Part shown: positions 22,077 to 29,369 of the stretch, one piece after another
How the letters are laid out: every line of letters starts with the position of its first letter
Position numbering within the stretch: the stretch's first letter is position 1
From: an uncultured Ruminococcus sp.
GTDB taxonomy: Bacteria; Bacillota; Clostridia; Oscillospirales; Acutalibacteraceae
Length of the DNA: 31,054 bases
Reading direction: 5' to 3'
Assembly (NCBI GenBank): GCA_900543095.1
Contig: UQQD01000019.1
Location: 1-31,054, forward strand
Position numbers and translations under genes: made by a program
Notes under the pieces: model-generated
Database searches by the model: none
Told to the model about the DNA's origin: nothing
The model's input: the letters and a program-made list of their open reading frames with translations, nothing else

Positions 22077-24170
22077 ATGGCAAATGTTCCCGAGATTTTC
22101 GGCAGTATGGTCTTTAATGATCAGAAAATGCAGGAAAGGCTTCCAAAGGCTACCTACAAGGCTTTGAAAAAAACAATTCAGAACGGTGAGCCGCTTGACC
22201 TGAGCGTGGCAAATGTTGTTGCCAACGCAATGAAAGATTGGGCTATCGAGCTTGGCTGTACACACTACACTCACTGGTTCCAGCCAATGACCGGCGTTAC
22301 GGCAGAAAAGCACGACAGCTTTATTGCACCGAACGGCGACGGCAAGGTAATAATGGAATTTTCGGGCAAAGAGCTTATTAAAGGCGAGCCTGACGCTTCA
22401 TCATTCCCGAGCGGCGGTATTCGTGCAACATTTGAAGCAAGAGGCTACACAACGTGGGATCCTACTTCATACGCTTTTGTAAAGGACGGTTCGCTTTACA
22501 TTCCTACAGCATTCTGTTCATATACAGGCGAAATACTTGATAAAAAGACTCCGCTTCTCCGTTCTATGGAGAGGTTGAGCACAGAGGCAGTTAAGGTTCT
22601 GCACCTGCTTGGCAAAGACGACGTTACAAGAGTAACAACTACCGTAGGTCCGGAACAGGAATACTTCCTTATTGATAAGAATATGTACGATCAGCGTGAG
22701 GATCTTATCTTTACAGGCAGAACGCTCTTCGGTGCAAAGGCACCGAAAGGACAGGAGCTTGACGATCATTACTTCGGTTCAATCAAAACAAGAGTTGCCG
22801 AATATATGAAGGATCTTGACGAAGAGCTTTGGAAGCTCGGCATCCTTGCAAAAACAAAGCATAACGAGGTTGCTCCTTCACAGCATGAGCTTGCTCCTAT
22901 TTTTTCAACATCAAACGTAGCTACCGACCACAACGAGCTGACGATGGAGATTATGAAAAAAACAGCCGAAAAACACGGACTTGTTTGCCTTCTCCATGAA
23001 AAGCCGTTTGCCGGAGTAAACGGCTCAGGCAAACACAACAACTGGTCAATTTCTACTAATACAGGCGAAAACCTGCTTGATCCCGGCAAGAATCCTGAGA
23101 GCAACACACAATTCCTCCTTTTCCTTGCAGCTATCGTTAAGGCTGTTCACGAATATCAGGACTTGCTCAGAATCACAGTTGCTTCCGCAGGCAATGATCA
23201 TCGTCTCGGCGCCAACGAAGCACCGCCTGCTATTATTTCAATGTATCTCGGCGACGACCTTGGTGCTCTTGTTGATTCTATCATCAACGATACTGAATAT
23301 GTAAGCAAGGGCAAGGTTAAAATGATGACAGGCGTTGATGTACTTGCCGATTTCAAGAAAGATACATCAGACCGTAACCGTACATCGCCGTTTGCATTTA
23401 CAGGCAACAAGTTTGAATTCAGAGCGCTTGGTTCTTCACTCAATATTGCTTGTCCGAACTATATGCTCAATACAATGGTTGCAGAGGAGCTTTCACAGTT
23501 CTATGATGAGCTTAAAGACGCAACGGATCTTGATTCTGCAATTAAGACGCTTATCAAGAGAGTGTTCACAGAGCATCAGAACATAATCTTCAACGGCGAT
23601 AACTATGCTCCGGAATGGGTTGAAGAAGCTGAAAGAAGAGGACTTCTCAATCTCAAGTCGCTTCCTGAGGCAGAAGCTCACTTTATGGATCAGAAAAACA
23701 TTGATTTGTTTGTTAATAACAAGATTATGTCCGAAGAAGAGCTTCGTGCAAGATATGAAATCGAGCTTGAAAACTATTCAAAGCAGATTAACATAGAGGC
23801 TCTTACAATGATTGAAATGGCAAAGAAAGACATAACTCCTGCCGTAACCTCGTTTGTAAGAGAGCTTACCGAAACGGCGCTTGCAAAGAAGTCGTTGTCT
23901 GAGGCTATTCCGACAAGCGTTGAAGAAGACCTTATTACAAGCCTTTCAAACAAGCTGGTTTGCTTTACAAAGAAAACCGCAGAGCTTGAAGATGCAGTTA
24001 TCAAGGCAAGCGATTACAGCGACGACAATCTTGCTTATGCAACATATTATCGTGAAACAGTATTTGCTCTTATGCAGGAGCTGAGAGCAGTAGGCGATTC
24101 GATGGAAACAGAAACTTCCTCGGAATACTGGCCTTATCCGTCATACGGCGAAATGCTCTTCAACGTATAA
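22077..24170 (+). CDS. glnA: Type III glutamine synthetase (GSIII, GlnN type)
   Basis: Protein of 697 aa, much longer than type I or II glutamine synthetases (about 350-470 aa) and typical of GSIII. It begins MANVPEIFGSMVFNDQKMQERLPKAT and carries THWFQPMTGVTAEKHDSF, GPEQEYFLID, the KHNEVAPSQHELAPIF and NGSGKHNNWS segments expected around the metal and glutamate sites, and RTSPFAFTGNKFEFR. It makes glutamine from glutamate, ATP and ammonium, and lacks the adenylylation control of type I. ATG 22077 has an AGGAGAG site. It is preceded by a promoter and attenuator, and followed by amt after a second terminator hairpin. Confidence 0.97.
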   Translation: MANVPEIFGSMVFNDQKMQERLPKATYKALKKTIQNGEPLDLSVANVVANAMKDWAIELGCTHYTHWFQPMTGVTAEKHDSFIAPNGDGKVIMEFSGKELIKGEPDASSFPSGGIRATFEARGYTTWDPTSYAFVKDGSLYIPTAFCSYTGEILDKKTPLLRSMERLSTEAVKVLHLLGKDDVTRVTTTVGPEQEYFLIDKNMYDQREDLIFTGRTLFGAKAPKGQELDDHYFGSIKTRVAEYMKDLDEELWKLGILAKTKHNEVAPSQHELAPIFSTSNVATDHNELTMEIMKKTAEKHGLVCLLHEKPFAGVNGSGKHNNWSISTNTGENLLDPGKNPESNTQFLLFLAAIVKAVHEYQDLLRITVASAGNDHRLGANEAPPAIISMYLGDDLGALVDSIINDTEYVSKGKVKMMTGVDVLADFKKDTSDRNRTSPFAFTGNKFEFRALGSSLNIACPNYMLNTMVAEELSQFYDELKDATDLDSAIKTLIKRVFTEHQNIIFNGDNYAPEWVEEAERRGLLNLKSLPEAEAHFMDQKNIDLFVNNKIMSEEELRARYEIELENYSKQINIEALTMIEMAKKDITPAVTSFVRELTETALAKKSLSEAIPTSVEEDLITSLSNKLVCFTKKTAELEDAVIKASDYSDDNLAYATYYRETVFALMQELRAVGDSMETETSSEYWPYPSYGEMLFNV

Positions 24171-24205
24171 CGTATAATATAATAATTGTATTACTAAACA
24201 AACAC

Positions 24206-24250
24206 AACGGCGTGTATGCAGGTGAAAACTGCACACACGCCGTTTTGCTT
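24206..24250 (+). terminator. Terminator/attenuator between glnA and amt
   Basis: AACGGCGTGTaTGCAG (24206-24221) pairs with CTGCACACACGCCGTT (24229-24244) with one mismatch, followed by TTTTGCTTTAATTCTTT and then the amt ribosome binding site. I see no clear promoter between it and amt, so amt may depend on readthrough. Confidence 0.8.
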
Positions 24251-24274
24251 TAATTCTTTAAGGAGGGAATATTT

Positions 24275-25975
24275 ATGTCAGAATTAATTTTTGGCAGCAC
24301 AGGTGTGTGGTTTATGATAGGCGCATTGTTGGTGTTCTTTATGCAGTGCGGCTTCGCAATGGTAGAAACGGGCTTTACAAGAGCCAAAAACGCAGGTAAC
24401 ATTATAATGAAAAACCTGCTGGACTTTTGTATCGGTACAGTAGTATTTTCACTTCTCGGCTTTGGTCTGATGATGTCTGAGGACTATATAGCCGGATTTA
24501 TCGGAATTCCAAACCTTAATATGTTTACGGATTGGGCTAACTTTGATTGGAACAGCTTTGTATTCCAGCTTGTATTCTGTGCAACTGCCGCAACAATCGT
24601 TTCAGGCTCAATGGCAGAACGTACTAAGTTTTCTGCATACTGTATATACAGCGCAGTTATCTCCCTTGTTATTTATCCGATTGAAGCAGGTTGGATGTGG
24701 AATTCGCAGGGCTGGCTTGCACAGCTTGGTGCAATCGACTTTGCAGGTTCTATCGTAATTCATATGGTCGGCGGCGTTACCGCTCTTATCGGTGCAATGA
24801 TTCTCGGTCCCCGTATCGGAAAATACGGCAAGGACGGAAAAGTTAACGCTATCCCCGGTCACAGCATCACACTCGGCGCACTCGGCGTATTCATTCTTTG
24901 GTTTGCTTGGTACGGCTTTAACGGCGCAGCAGCAGAAGACGGTGCAAGACTTGGTCAGATTCTTCTTACAACAACAATTGCACCTGCGGTTGCAACGATT
25001 ACAACAATGCTGTTTACATGGATTAAGAACGGTAAACCTGACGTTTCAATGTCGCTTAACGGTTCACTTGCAGGTCTTGTTGCAGTAACGGCAGGCTGTG
25101 CAGACGTTGACGCAATCGGTTCGGCTGTTATCGGTCTTGTTTCAGGTATAATCGTAGTTATTGCTGTTGAATTCGTTGATATTAAACTCAGAATAGATGA
25201 CCCTGTCGGTGCATTTGCCGTTCACGGTGTAAACGGTTTCTGGGGCGGTCTTGCAGTCGGTCTTTTCGCAACAGGCGAGGGACAGAACGGCATAACAGGA
25301 CTTTTCTACGGCGGCGGTCTTGCTCAGCTCGGCAAACAGGCTCTTGCAATCCTTTGCATCATTGCTTGGACAGTCGTTTGTATGACAATCGTGTTCTTTA
25401 TCATTAAAAAGACAATCGGTCTTCGTGCAACCAAGGAAGAAGAAATGCAGGGTCTTGACATTACCGAACACGGTCTTGTAAGTGCTTATGCAGACTTTAT
25501 GCCAATCGGCGTTTCAACCGCTTCTCTTGACGAAACATTTGATGTTCAGGACAATGTTCCTGTAACACAGGCAGTTCCCGTACAGCTTGCAGGCAAGTAT
25601 GATATGGCTACCGACGGTGTTAAGATAACAAAAATCGACATTATCCTCAAGCAGTCAAAGCTTGAAGCTCTTAAAGAAGAAATGGATAAGCTCGGCATTA
25701 CCGGTATGACGGTATCTCAGGTACTCGGCTGCGGCGCACAAAAGGGCAAACCCGAATATTACCGCGGTGTTGCAATAGAGAGCAACCTGCTGCCTAAGAT
25801 GAAGGTTGAGGTTGTTGTATGCAAGGTTCCCGTAAAGGACGTTGTAGACGCGGCTGTAAAGGCTCTTTATACAGGTCACATAGGCGACGGCAAGATATTT
25901 ATCTATAACGTCGAAGATGTTGTTAAGGTAAGAACGGGTGAAACAGGCTACGACGCTATGCAGGACGTAGAATAA
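24275..25975 (+). CDS. amt: Ammonium transporter fused to a C-terminal PII (GlnB/GlnK) domain
   Basis: Protein of 566 aa. Residues 1-about 400 are a normal Amt channel with about eleven membrane spans; D155 (DFAGS), H163 and H317 match the conserved pore Asp and twin-His residues. After a 45-residue linker, residues 450-566 are a full PII domain: KITKIDIILKQSKLEALKEEM, a normal-length T-loop (486-508, GCGAQKGKPEYYRGVAIESN, with Y496 at the uridylylation Tyr position of E. coli GlnB), the B-loop TGHIGDGKIF, and C-terminal KVRTGETGYDA. PII proteins bind ATP/ADP/2-oxoglutarate and plug Amt; here sensor and channel share one chain. Start ATG 24275 has an AAGGAGGG site. No separate glnK is seen. 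Confidence 0.95.
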   Translation: MSELIFGSTGVWFMIGALLVFFMQCGFAMVETGFTRAKNAGNIIMKNLLDFCIGTVVFSLLGFGLMMSEDYIAGFIGIPNLNMFTDWANFDWNSFVFQLVFCATAATIVSGSMAERTKFSAYCIYSAVISLVIYPIEAGWMWNSQGWLAQLGAIDFAGSIVIHMVGGVTALIGAMILGPRIGKYGKDGKVNAIPGHSITLGALGVFILWFAWYGFNGAAAEDGARLGQILLTTTIAPAVATITTMLFTWIKNGKPDVSMSLNGSLAGLVAVTAGCADVDAIGSAVIGLVSGIIVVIAVEFVDIKLRIDDPVGAFAVHGVNGFWGGLAVGLFATGEGQNGITGLFYGGGLAQLGKQALAILCIIAWTVVCMTIVFFIIKKTIGLRATKEEEMQGLDITEHGLVSAYADFMPIGVSTASLDETFDVQDNVPVTQAVPVQLAGKYDMATDGVKITKIDIILKQSKLEALKEEMDKLGITGMTVSQVLGCGAQKGKPEYYRGVAIESNLLPKMKVEVVVCKVPVKDVVDAAVKALYTGHIGDGKIFIYNVEDVVKVRTGETGYDAMQDVE

Positions 25976-26010
25976 TTAATTTACCTATCCTTTTAATTCA
26001 CATAAAGAAT

Positions 26011-26051
26011 ATTGCACACGGCTGTTTACGGCTGTGTGCAATGTTCTTTTT
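26011..26051 (+). terminator. Terminator after amt
   Basis: ATTGCACAC (26011-26019) pairs with GTGTGCAAT (26034-26042), with inner pairing possible, followed by GTTCTTTTTG. Confidence 0.85.
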
Positions 26052-26063
26052 GCAGAAAACTTG

Positions 26064-26092
26064 TTGACAAAACTGCTGTACGGTGGTACTAT
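26064..26092 (+). promoter_or_regulatory. Promoter of the FMN-riboswitch transcript
   Basis: TTGACA (26064-26069) and TACTAT (26087-26092) are 17 bp apart. The transcript would begin at an AGCAAGG/CCTTGCT hairpin (26101-26123) before the aptamer. Confidence 0.8.
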
Positions 26093-26133
26093 ATTAATAC
26101 AGCAAGGTGATTTTATCCTTGCTAATGAACAAG

Positions 26134-26246
26134 TCTTCGGGGCGGAGTGAAATTCTCCACCGGTGGTATAGTCCACGAACAAGCGTCTGCTTGCCGAGCC
26201 TGTGAGATTCAGGCACCGACGGTTAAAGTCCGGATGAAAGAAGATA
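26134..26246 (+). ncRNA. FMN riboswitch (RFN element)
   Basis: The conserved core is read directly: TCTTCGGGGCGGAGTGAAAT, CTCCACCGGTGGTATAGTCC, CCGACGGTTAAAGTCCGGAT and the closing GAAAGAAGA. It senses FMN and controls the downstream ribU through the terminator at 26265-26296. Confidence 0.95.
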
Positions 26247-26264
26247 GTGCGTTTTGCATATGCT

Positions 26265-26296
26265 CCCGTTACGTTTTGTGACGGGTTTTCTTTTTC
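26265..26296 (+). terminator. Expression-platform terminator of the FMN riboswitch
   Basis: CCCGTTAC (26265-26272) pairs with GTGACGGG (26278-26285, one G-U), followed by TTTTCTTTTT. It lies just upstream of the ribU ribosome binding site. Confidence 0.85.
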
Positions 26297-26335
26297 CCGA
26301 TGACTTTCTTAAATTTTTTGAGGAGGTCATTTTTT

Positions 26336-27010
26336 ATGACAAAAGGAAAATCAACCGAAAAACTGAAAGCCTTGTGTGCTATGGCTATGCTCACGGCGCT
26401 TGCCGCAGCGGCAGATGCTTTTCTCAGAATGCCGAATATAGGCGGATTCCTTACCTATGAGCCAAAGGACGTAATTCTGACTGTCGGCGGCTTCATATTC
26501 GGAGCCGTTCCCGGGATAATTATGTCGCTTTTGGTGTGTATTCTTGAAATGATTACCGTCAGCAATACGGGATTTATCGGACTTCTTATGAATTTTTTGT
26601 CCTCGGCGGCGTTTGTCGGAGTGGCGGCAGTGATTTATCAACGCAAAAAAACTATGTCAAGAGCAATAATCGGACTTGCGGTCGGCTCGGCGACTATGCT
26701 TGTTATAATGCTTTTGTGGAATTATATTATGACGCCTATATTTATGGGAATTAGCAGAGAAGCCGTGCTTGAACTGTTTTTGCCGCTTTTGATTCCGTTT
26801 AATGTGATAAAGGCTCTGCTCAATTCTGCGCTTGTGCTGCTTTTGTACAAGGGTGTTGTGACTGCACTCAGAAAATCTCGCCTTGTACCGCAAAGGGAGA
26901 GCAATGACGGCTCAAACAAAAGAGTCAACACGGTGATACTTGCCGTTATCTCTGCTCTTGCGGTTATAACGCTTGTAGTCGTTTTGCTGATTTTTGCAGG
27001 TATAATATAA
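26336..27010 (+). CDS. ribU: Riboflavin ECF transporter S component RibU
   Basis: Multi-span membrane protein of 224 aa. The MPNIGGFLTYEPKDVILTVGGFIFGAVPGI segment matches RibU proteins, which bind riboflavin and work with the shared EcfT-EcfA-EcfA' energising module (not in this window). I chose ATG 26336 because GAGGAGG lies about 9 bp upstream; the longer frame starts inside the leader. A hydrophilic patch (KSRLVPQRESNDGSNKR) precedes a final membrane segment, an extra C-terminal helix compared with the six-helix S components I know. The FMN riboswitch directly supports the substrate. Confidence 0.92.
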   Translation: MTKGKSTEKLKALCAMAMLTALAAAADAFLRMPNIGGFLTYEPKDVILTVGGFIFGAVPGIIMSLLVCILEMITVSNTGFIGLLMNFLSSAAFVGVAAVIYQRKKTMSRAIIGLAVGSATMLVIMLLWNYIMTPIFMGISREAVLELFLPLLIPFNVIKALLNSALVLLLYKGVVTALRKSRLVPQRESNDGSNKRVNTVILAVISALAVITLVVVLLIFAGII

Positions 27011-27076
27011 TACTTTCTTCCGCTTTGGAATTTCAGTGTGAGTTATATTCCCGCTGAAACCTGCTCCTTTGTACTG

Positions 27077-27122
27077 CTTGCAAGATGTTGTAGGCAAAGC
27101 AGAGCGTTGCTCCGATTTAAAT
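27077..27122 (+). repeat. Dispersed intergenic motif, copy near folT
   Basis: GCAAAGCAGAGCGTTGC is followed by TCCGATTTAAAT; it is nearly identical to the minus-strand motif at 13181-13215. Nothing else is recognisable in 27011-27125 apart from this stretch. Confidence 0.45.
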
Positions 27123-27128
27123 TTTGTG

Positions 27129-27156
27129 TTGACAAAGCTCAGTGAAATGATATAAT
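27129..27156 (+). promoter_or_regulatory. Promoter of the THF-riboswitch transcript
   Basis: TTGACA (27129-27134) and a perfect TATAAT (27151-27156) are 16 bp apart. The predicted start is next to the hairpin GACCGAA/TTCGGTC (27164-27180), which would cap the 5' end. Confidence 0.82.
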
Positions 27157-27189
27157 TATAAATGACCGAAAAATTCGGTCAGTATATTC

Positions 27190-27289
27190 ACAGAGTAGAA
27201 ATTTGTGCGTAAAGTGTTTTGCGGACGGGGAGTTGCCGCAAAAACGAAAGGAGCATTGCTCCTGCGGTACAGGTTTCGCATCCCGCTGT
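27190..27289 (+). ncRNA. Tetrahydrofolate (THF) riboswitch
   Basis: The segments AGAGTAGAAA, GCGTAAAGTG, ACGAAAGGAGCATTGCTCCT, GCGGTACAGG and CGCATCCCGCT follow the THF riboswitch consensus in order, with ACAG/CTGT closing the ends. It precedes folT, the usual target of this class. Confidence 0.88.
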
Positions 27290-27309
27290 TACTTTGGGAC
27301 TATTTATCG

Positions 27310-27336
27310 GCGGGCAGCTTTCTGCCCGCTTTTTTC
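27310..27336 (+). terminator. Expression-platform terminator of the THF riboswitch
   Basis: GCGGGCAG (27310-27317) pairs perfectly with CTGCCCGC (27322-27329), followed by TTTTTTCC. The folT ribosome binding site is downstream, so THF binding probably favours termination. Confidence 0.85.
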
Positions 27337-27366
27337 CTGAAGCAACACCGTATTCAGGAGGTAAAT

Positions 27367-27939
27367 ATGTCATATGTCAAACAACTCTATAATTCTTGCA
27401 AAGAATTAAAAAACATCTTTTCACTTGTATTGACGGCAATGCTTTTGGCGCTCAGAGTGGTGCTTGGAATTTTTGCCAATGCAACCTTGCCTATATTCGG
27501 CAATATGGTAAAATTAAGCCCTGCGTTTTTGCCTGTTGCGGCAACAGGGGCGATGTTCGGCCCTGTTCCTGCCGCACTTGTGGGAGGATTGGGCGATATA
27601 ATTTCATTTCTTGTAAGCCCTTCGGGAATGTATTTTCCGGGCTTTACAATCAGCGGATTGCTGACGGGATTGATCTACGGTTTTACGTTCTACAAAAACA
27701 GAGTAACACTTCCCCGAGTGATAATAGGCTGGGCAATAAATATGATCGTTGTTGAAACCTTTCTTGCCGCATTGTGGCTTTATATGCTGTACAGCGCTGC
27801 CGACGGCACTCCGTATTCGGTATATCTCGGCATAAGATTTATCAGCGTCGCCGTCAAGTGCGTTCCCGAAATTCTGTTAATTTTTGCGACAGGCAAGCTG
27901 ATTTCGGGCGTCGGAGTTAAAAAATTAAGTAAAAGATAA
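27367..27939 (+). CDS. folT: Folate ECF transporter S component FolT
   Basis: Six-helix-type membrane protein of 190 aa. The segments ALRVVLGIFANATLPIFG, KLSPAFLPVAATGAMFGP and GGLGDIISFLVSPSGMYFPG are those of FolT proteins, which capture folates and share the general ECF module. I chose ATG 27367, with CAGGAGG 7 bp upstream; the longer frame to 27205 runs through the riboswitch. The THF riboswitch upstream supports the substrate. It follows ribU but has its own promoter. Confidence 0.93.
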   Translation: MSYVKQLYNSCKELKNIFSLVLTAMLLALRVVLGIFANATLPIFGNMVKLSPAFLPVAATGAMFGPVPAALVGGLGDIISFLVSPSGMYFPGFTISGLLTGLIYGFTFYKNRVTLPRVIIGWAINMIVVETFLAALWLYMLYSAADGTPYSVYLGIRFISVAVKCVPEILLIFATGKLISGVGVKKLSKR

Positions 27940-27947
27940 AAAATTGT

Positions 27948-27976
27948 CAGGGCGGAATTTTCCGCCCTGCTTTTTT
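27948..27976 (+). terminator. Terminator after folT
   Basis: CAGGGCGGAA (27948-27957) pairs with TTCCGCCCTG (27960-27969), followed by CTTTTTT. Confidence 0.9.
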
Positions 27977-28060
27977 AATCCGTGCAAAGCTTTCAATGTG
28001 CAAAGGAACGTTAGCGTTGTTTTTGGGTTAAATCATATCAAAATTTGTGGGTGCAAAATG

Positions 28061-28089
28061 TTGACTTAATTGAAAAAAAAGGGTACAAT
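28061..28089 (+). promoter_or_regulatory. Promoter of the DUF815 ATPase operon
   Basis: TTGACT (28061-28066) and TACAAT (28084-28089) are 17 bp apart. The start would fall near 28096, leaving a very short leader before the ATGs at 28104 and 28113. Confidence 0.75.
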
Positions 28090-28112
28090 TAAGGTTGATT
28101 GGAATGATTGTG

Positions 28113-29348
28113 ATGAATAATGTTATAAAAGCACGATTGATGTTATCCTCGCTGTCGGTGTTCAGAGGAATACTTGACAGAAGCGTGCCAAAGGCGTTTT
28201 TCGAGTTGCTCAGCGCTCTTGAAGCTGCGCCTGAGGAGTTTTTGAGCGCCTACGGAAAATTCTATTCTCTTATCAGTGAAAGAGGCTGTAGTGACAGGCT
28301 TGCATATTCGTTTACCGAAGCGGCCTTGTTTGATGAAAATTGCTTTACCCGTGCGGCTGCCGCAGGAAAATACAGCGAACTGCCCGATGAGGTTCTCAAG
28401 GCGGTCAAGCGTGACTGCGAGGCTATTCTTGCCGCTTCATCGCTTACTCCCGACGAAGTGCTTAGAAGCTATAAATACTACAGCGACATAAATGAGGTCG
28501 CAGACACACTTCCTTGCTGGAAGTCGGGCGAATGTGCCGAAAGCTTCAGAATGTTTGACGGTTCGCTTGAAAATGTTGCACGCTACTACAAGGAAAACGG
28601 CTGCGGAATGTTTGCCCGCTACAAGGCGTTTGTGTGGCGTGACGGCGATATTCAGCCTGTTTTGCACTATGATAACATTGATATTGACGAATTCACCGGC
28701 TATGAGCTTCAGCGCCAAAAGGTGGTTGACAATACAAAGGCTTTTCTTGAGGGCAAAACCTGCAACAACTGCCTGCTTTACGGAGATATGGGTACGGGCA
28801 AAAGCTCGACCGTCAAGGCGGTTGCAAATGAATTTCGCAAAGACGGACTGAGAATAGTCGAAATTCCAAAGGAAAGGCTGATCGACTTCCCGATACTTGT
28901 GGATAAAATAGCTGCGCTGCCGATGAAATTTATTATATTCATAGACGATTTGTCGTTTCAGCATCAGGATCAGAGCTACACTACGTTAAAGGCAGTTCTG
29001 GAGGGCGGAGTTTCCGCACGACCGAAAAATGCGCTTATATATGCAACTTCAAACCGCCGCCATCTCGTAAAGGAGCGTATGTCCGATCGCTCGTTTGAGA
29101 TTGACGATATCAATACCCGTGATAATATGCAGGAGAGCCTTTCGCTTTCCGACCGTTTCGGACTTGCCGTATGCTATTCGATACCGAGCAAAAAGGAATT
29201 TATTGATATAGTATGCGCTATGGCAAAGGAAAAGGGAATAGACAAATCCGCCGAAGAGCTTGCCTTGGGTGCAGAGCGGTTTGCTCTTTCAAGAGGCGGA
29301 CGTTCGCCGCGGTGTGCCAAGCAGTATGTTGAATCACTTTTTTGTTGA
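28113..29348 (+). CDS. DUF815-family AAA+-like ATPase
   Basis: Protein of about 411 aa. An N-terminal helical region (1-195) is followed by an ATPase domain with Walker A GDMGTGKS (224-231), Walker B FIIFIDDLSF (273-282), and the sensor-like ALIYATSNRRHLVKERMSD. This matches COG2607/DUF815, a predicted AAA ATPase of unknown role found in Clostridia and other bacteria. Start choice: ATG 28104 or 28113; the promoter predicts a start site near 28096, so upstream AAGG would not be transcribed, and I prefer 28113 with GGA about 10 bp upstream. The next gene is 21 bp downstream of its stop and is probably coexpressed. I assign no substrate. Confidence 0.85.
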   Translation: MNNVIKARLMLSSLSVFRGILDRSVPKAFFELLSALEAAPEEFLSAYGKFYSLISERGCSDRLAYSFTEAALFDENCFTRAAAAGKYSELPDEVLKAVKRDCEAILAASSLTPDEVLRSYKYYSDINEVADTLPCWKSGECAESFRMFDGSLENVARYYKENGCGMFARYKAFVWRDGDIQPVLHYDNIDIDEFTGYELQRQKVVDNTKAFLEGKTCNNCLLYGDMGTGKSSTVKAVANEFRKDGLRIVEIPKERLIDFPILVDKIAALPMKFIIFIDDLSFQHQDQSYTTLKAVLEGGVSARPKNALIYATSNRRHLVKERMSDRSFEIDDINTRDNMQESLSLSDRFGLAVCYSIPSKKEFIDIVCAMAKEKGIDKSAEELALGAERFALSRGGRSPRCAKQYVESLFC

Positions 29349-29369
29349 TTAATGGAGGTTACAGACAGT

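Noticed and set aside
21803..22117. 104-aa frame across the gltB/glnA intergenic region
   Set aside because: It spans the glnA promoter, terminator hairpin and ribosome binding site, and has no ribosome binding site of its own.
27205..27366. Extended N-terminus of folT
   Set aside because: It covers the THF riboswitch and terminator. ATG 27367 with CAGGAGG is the credible start.
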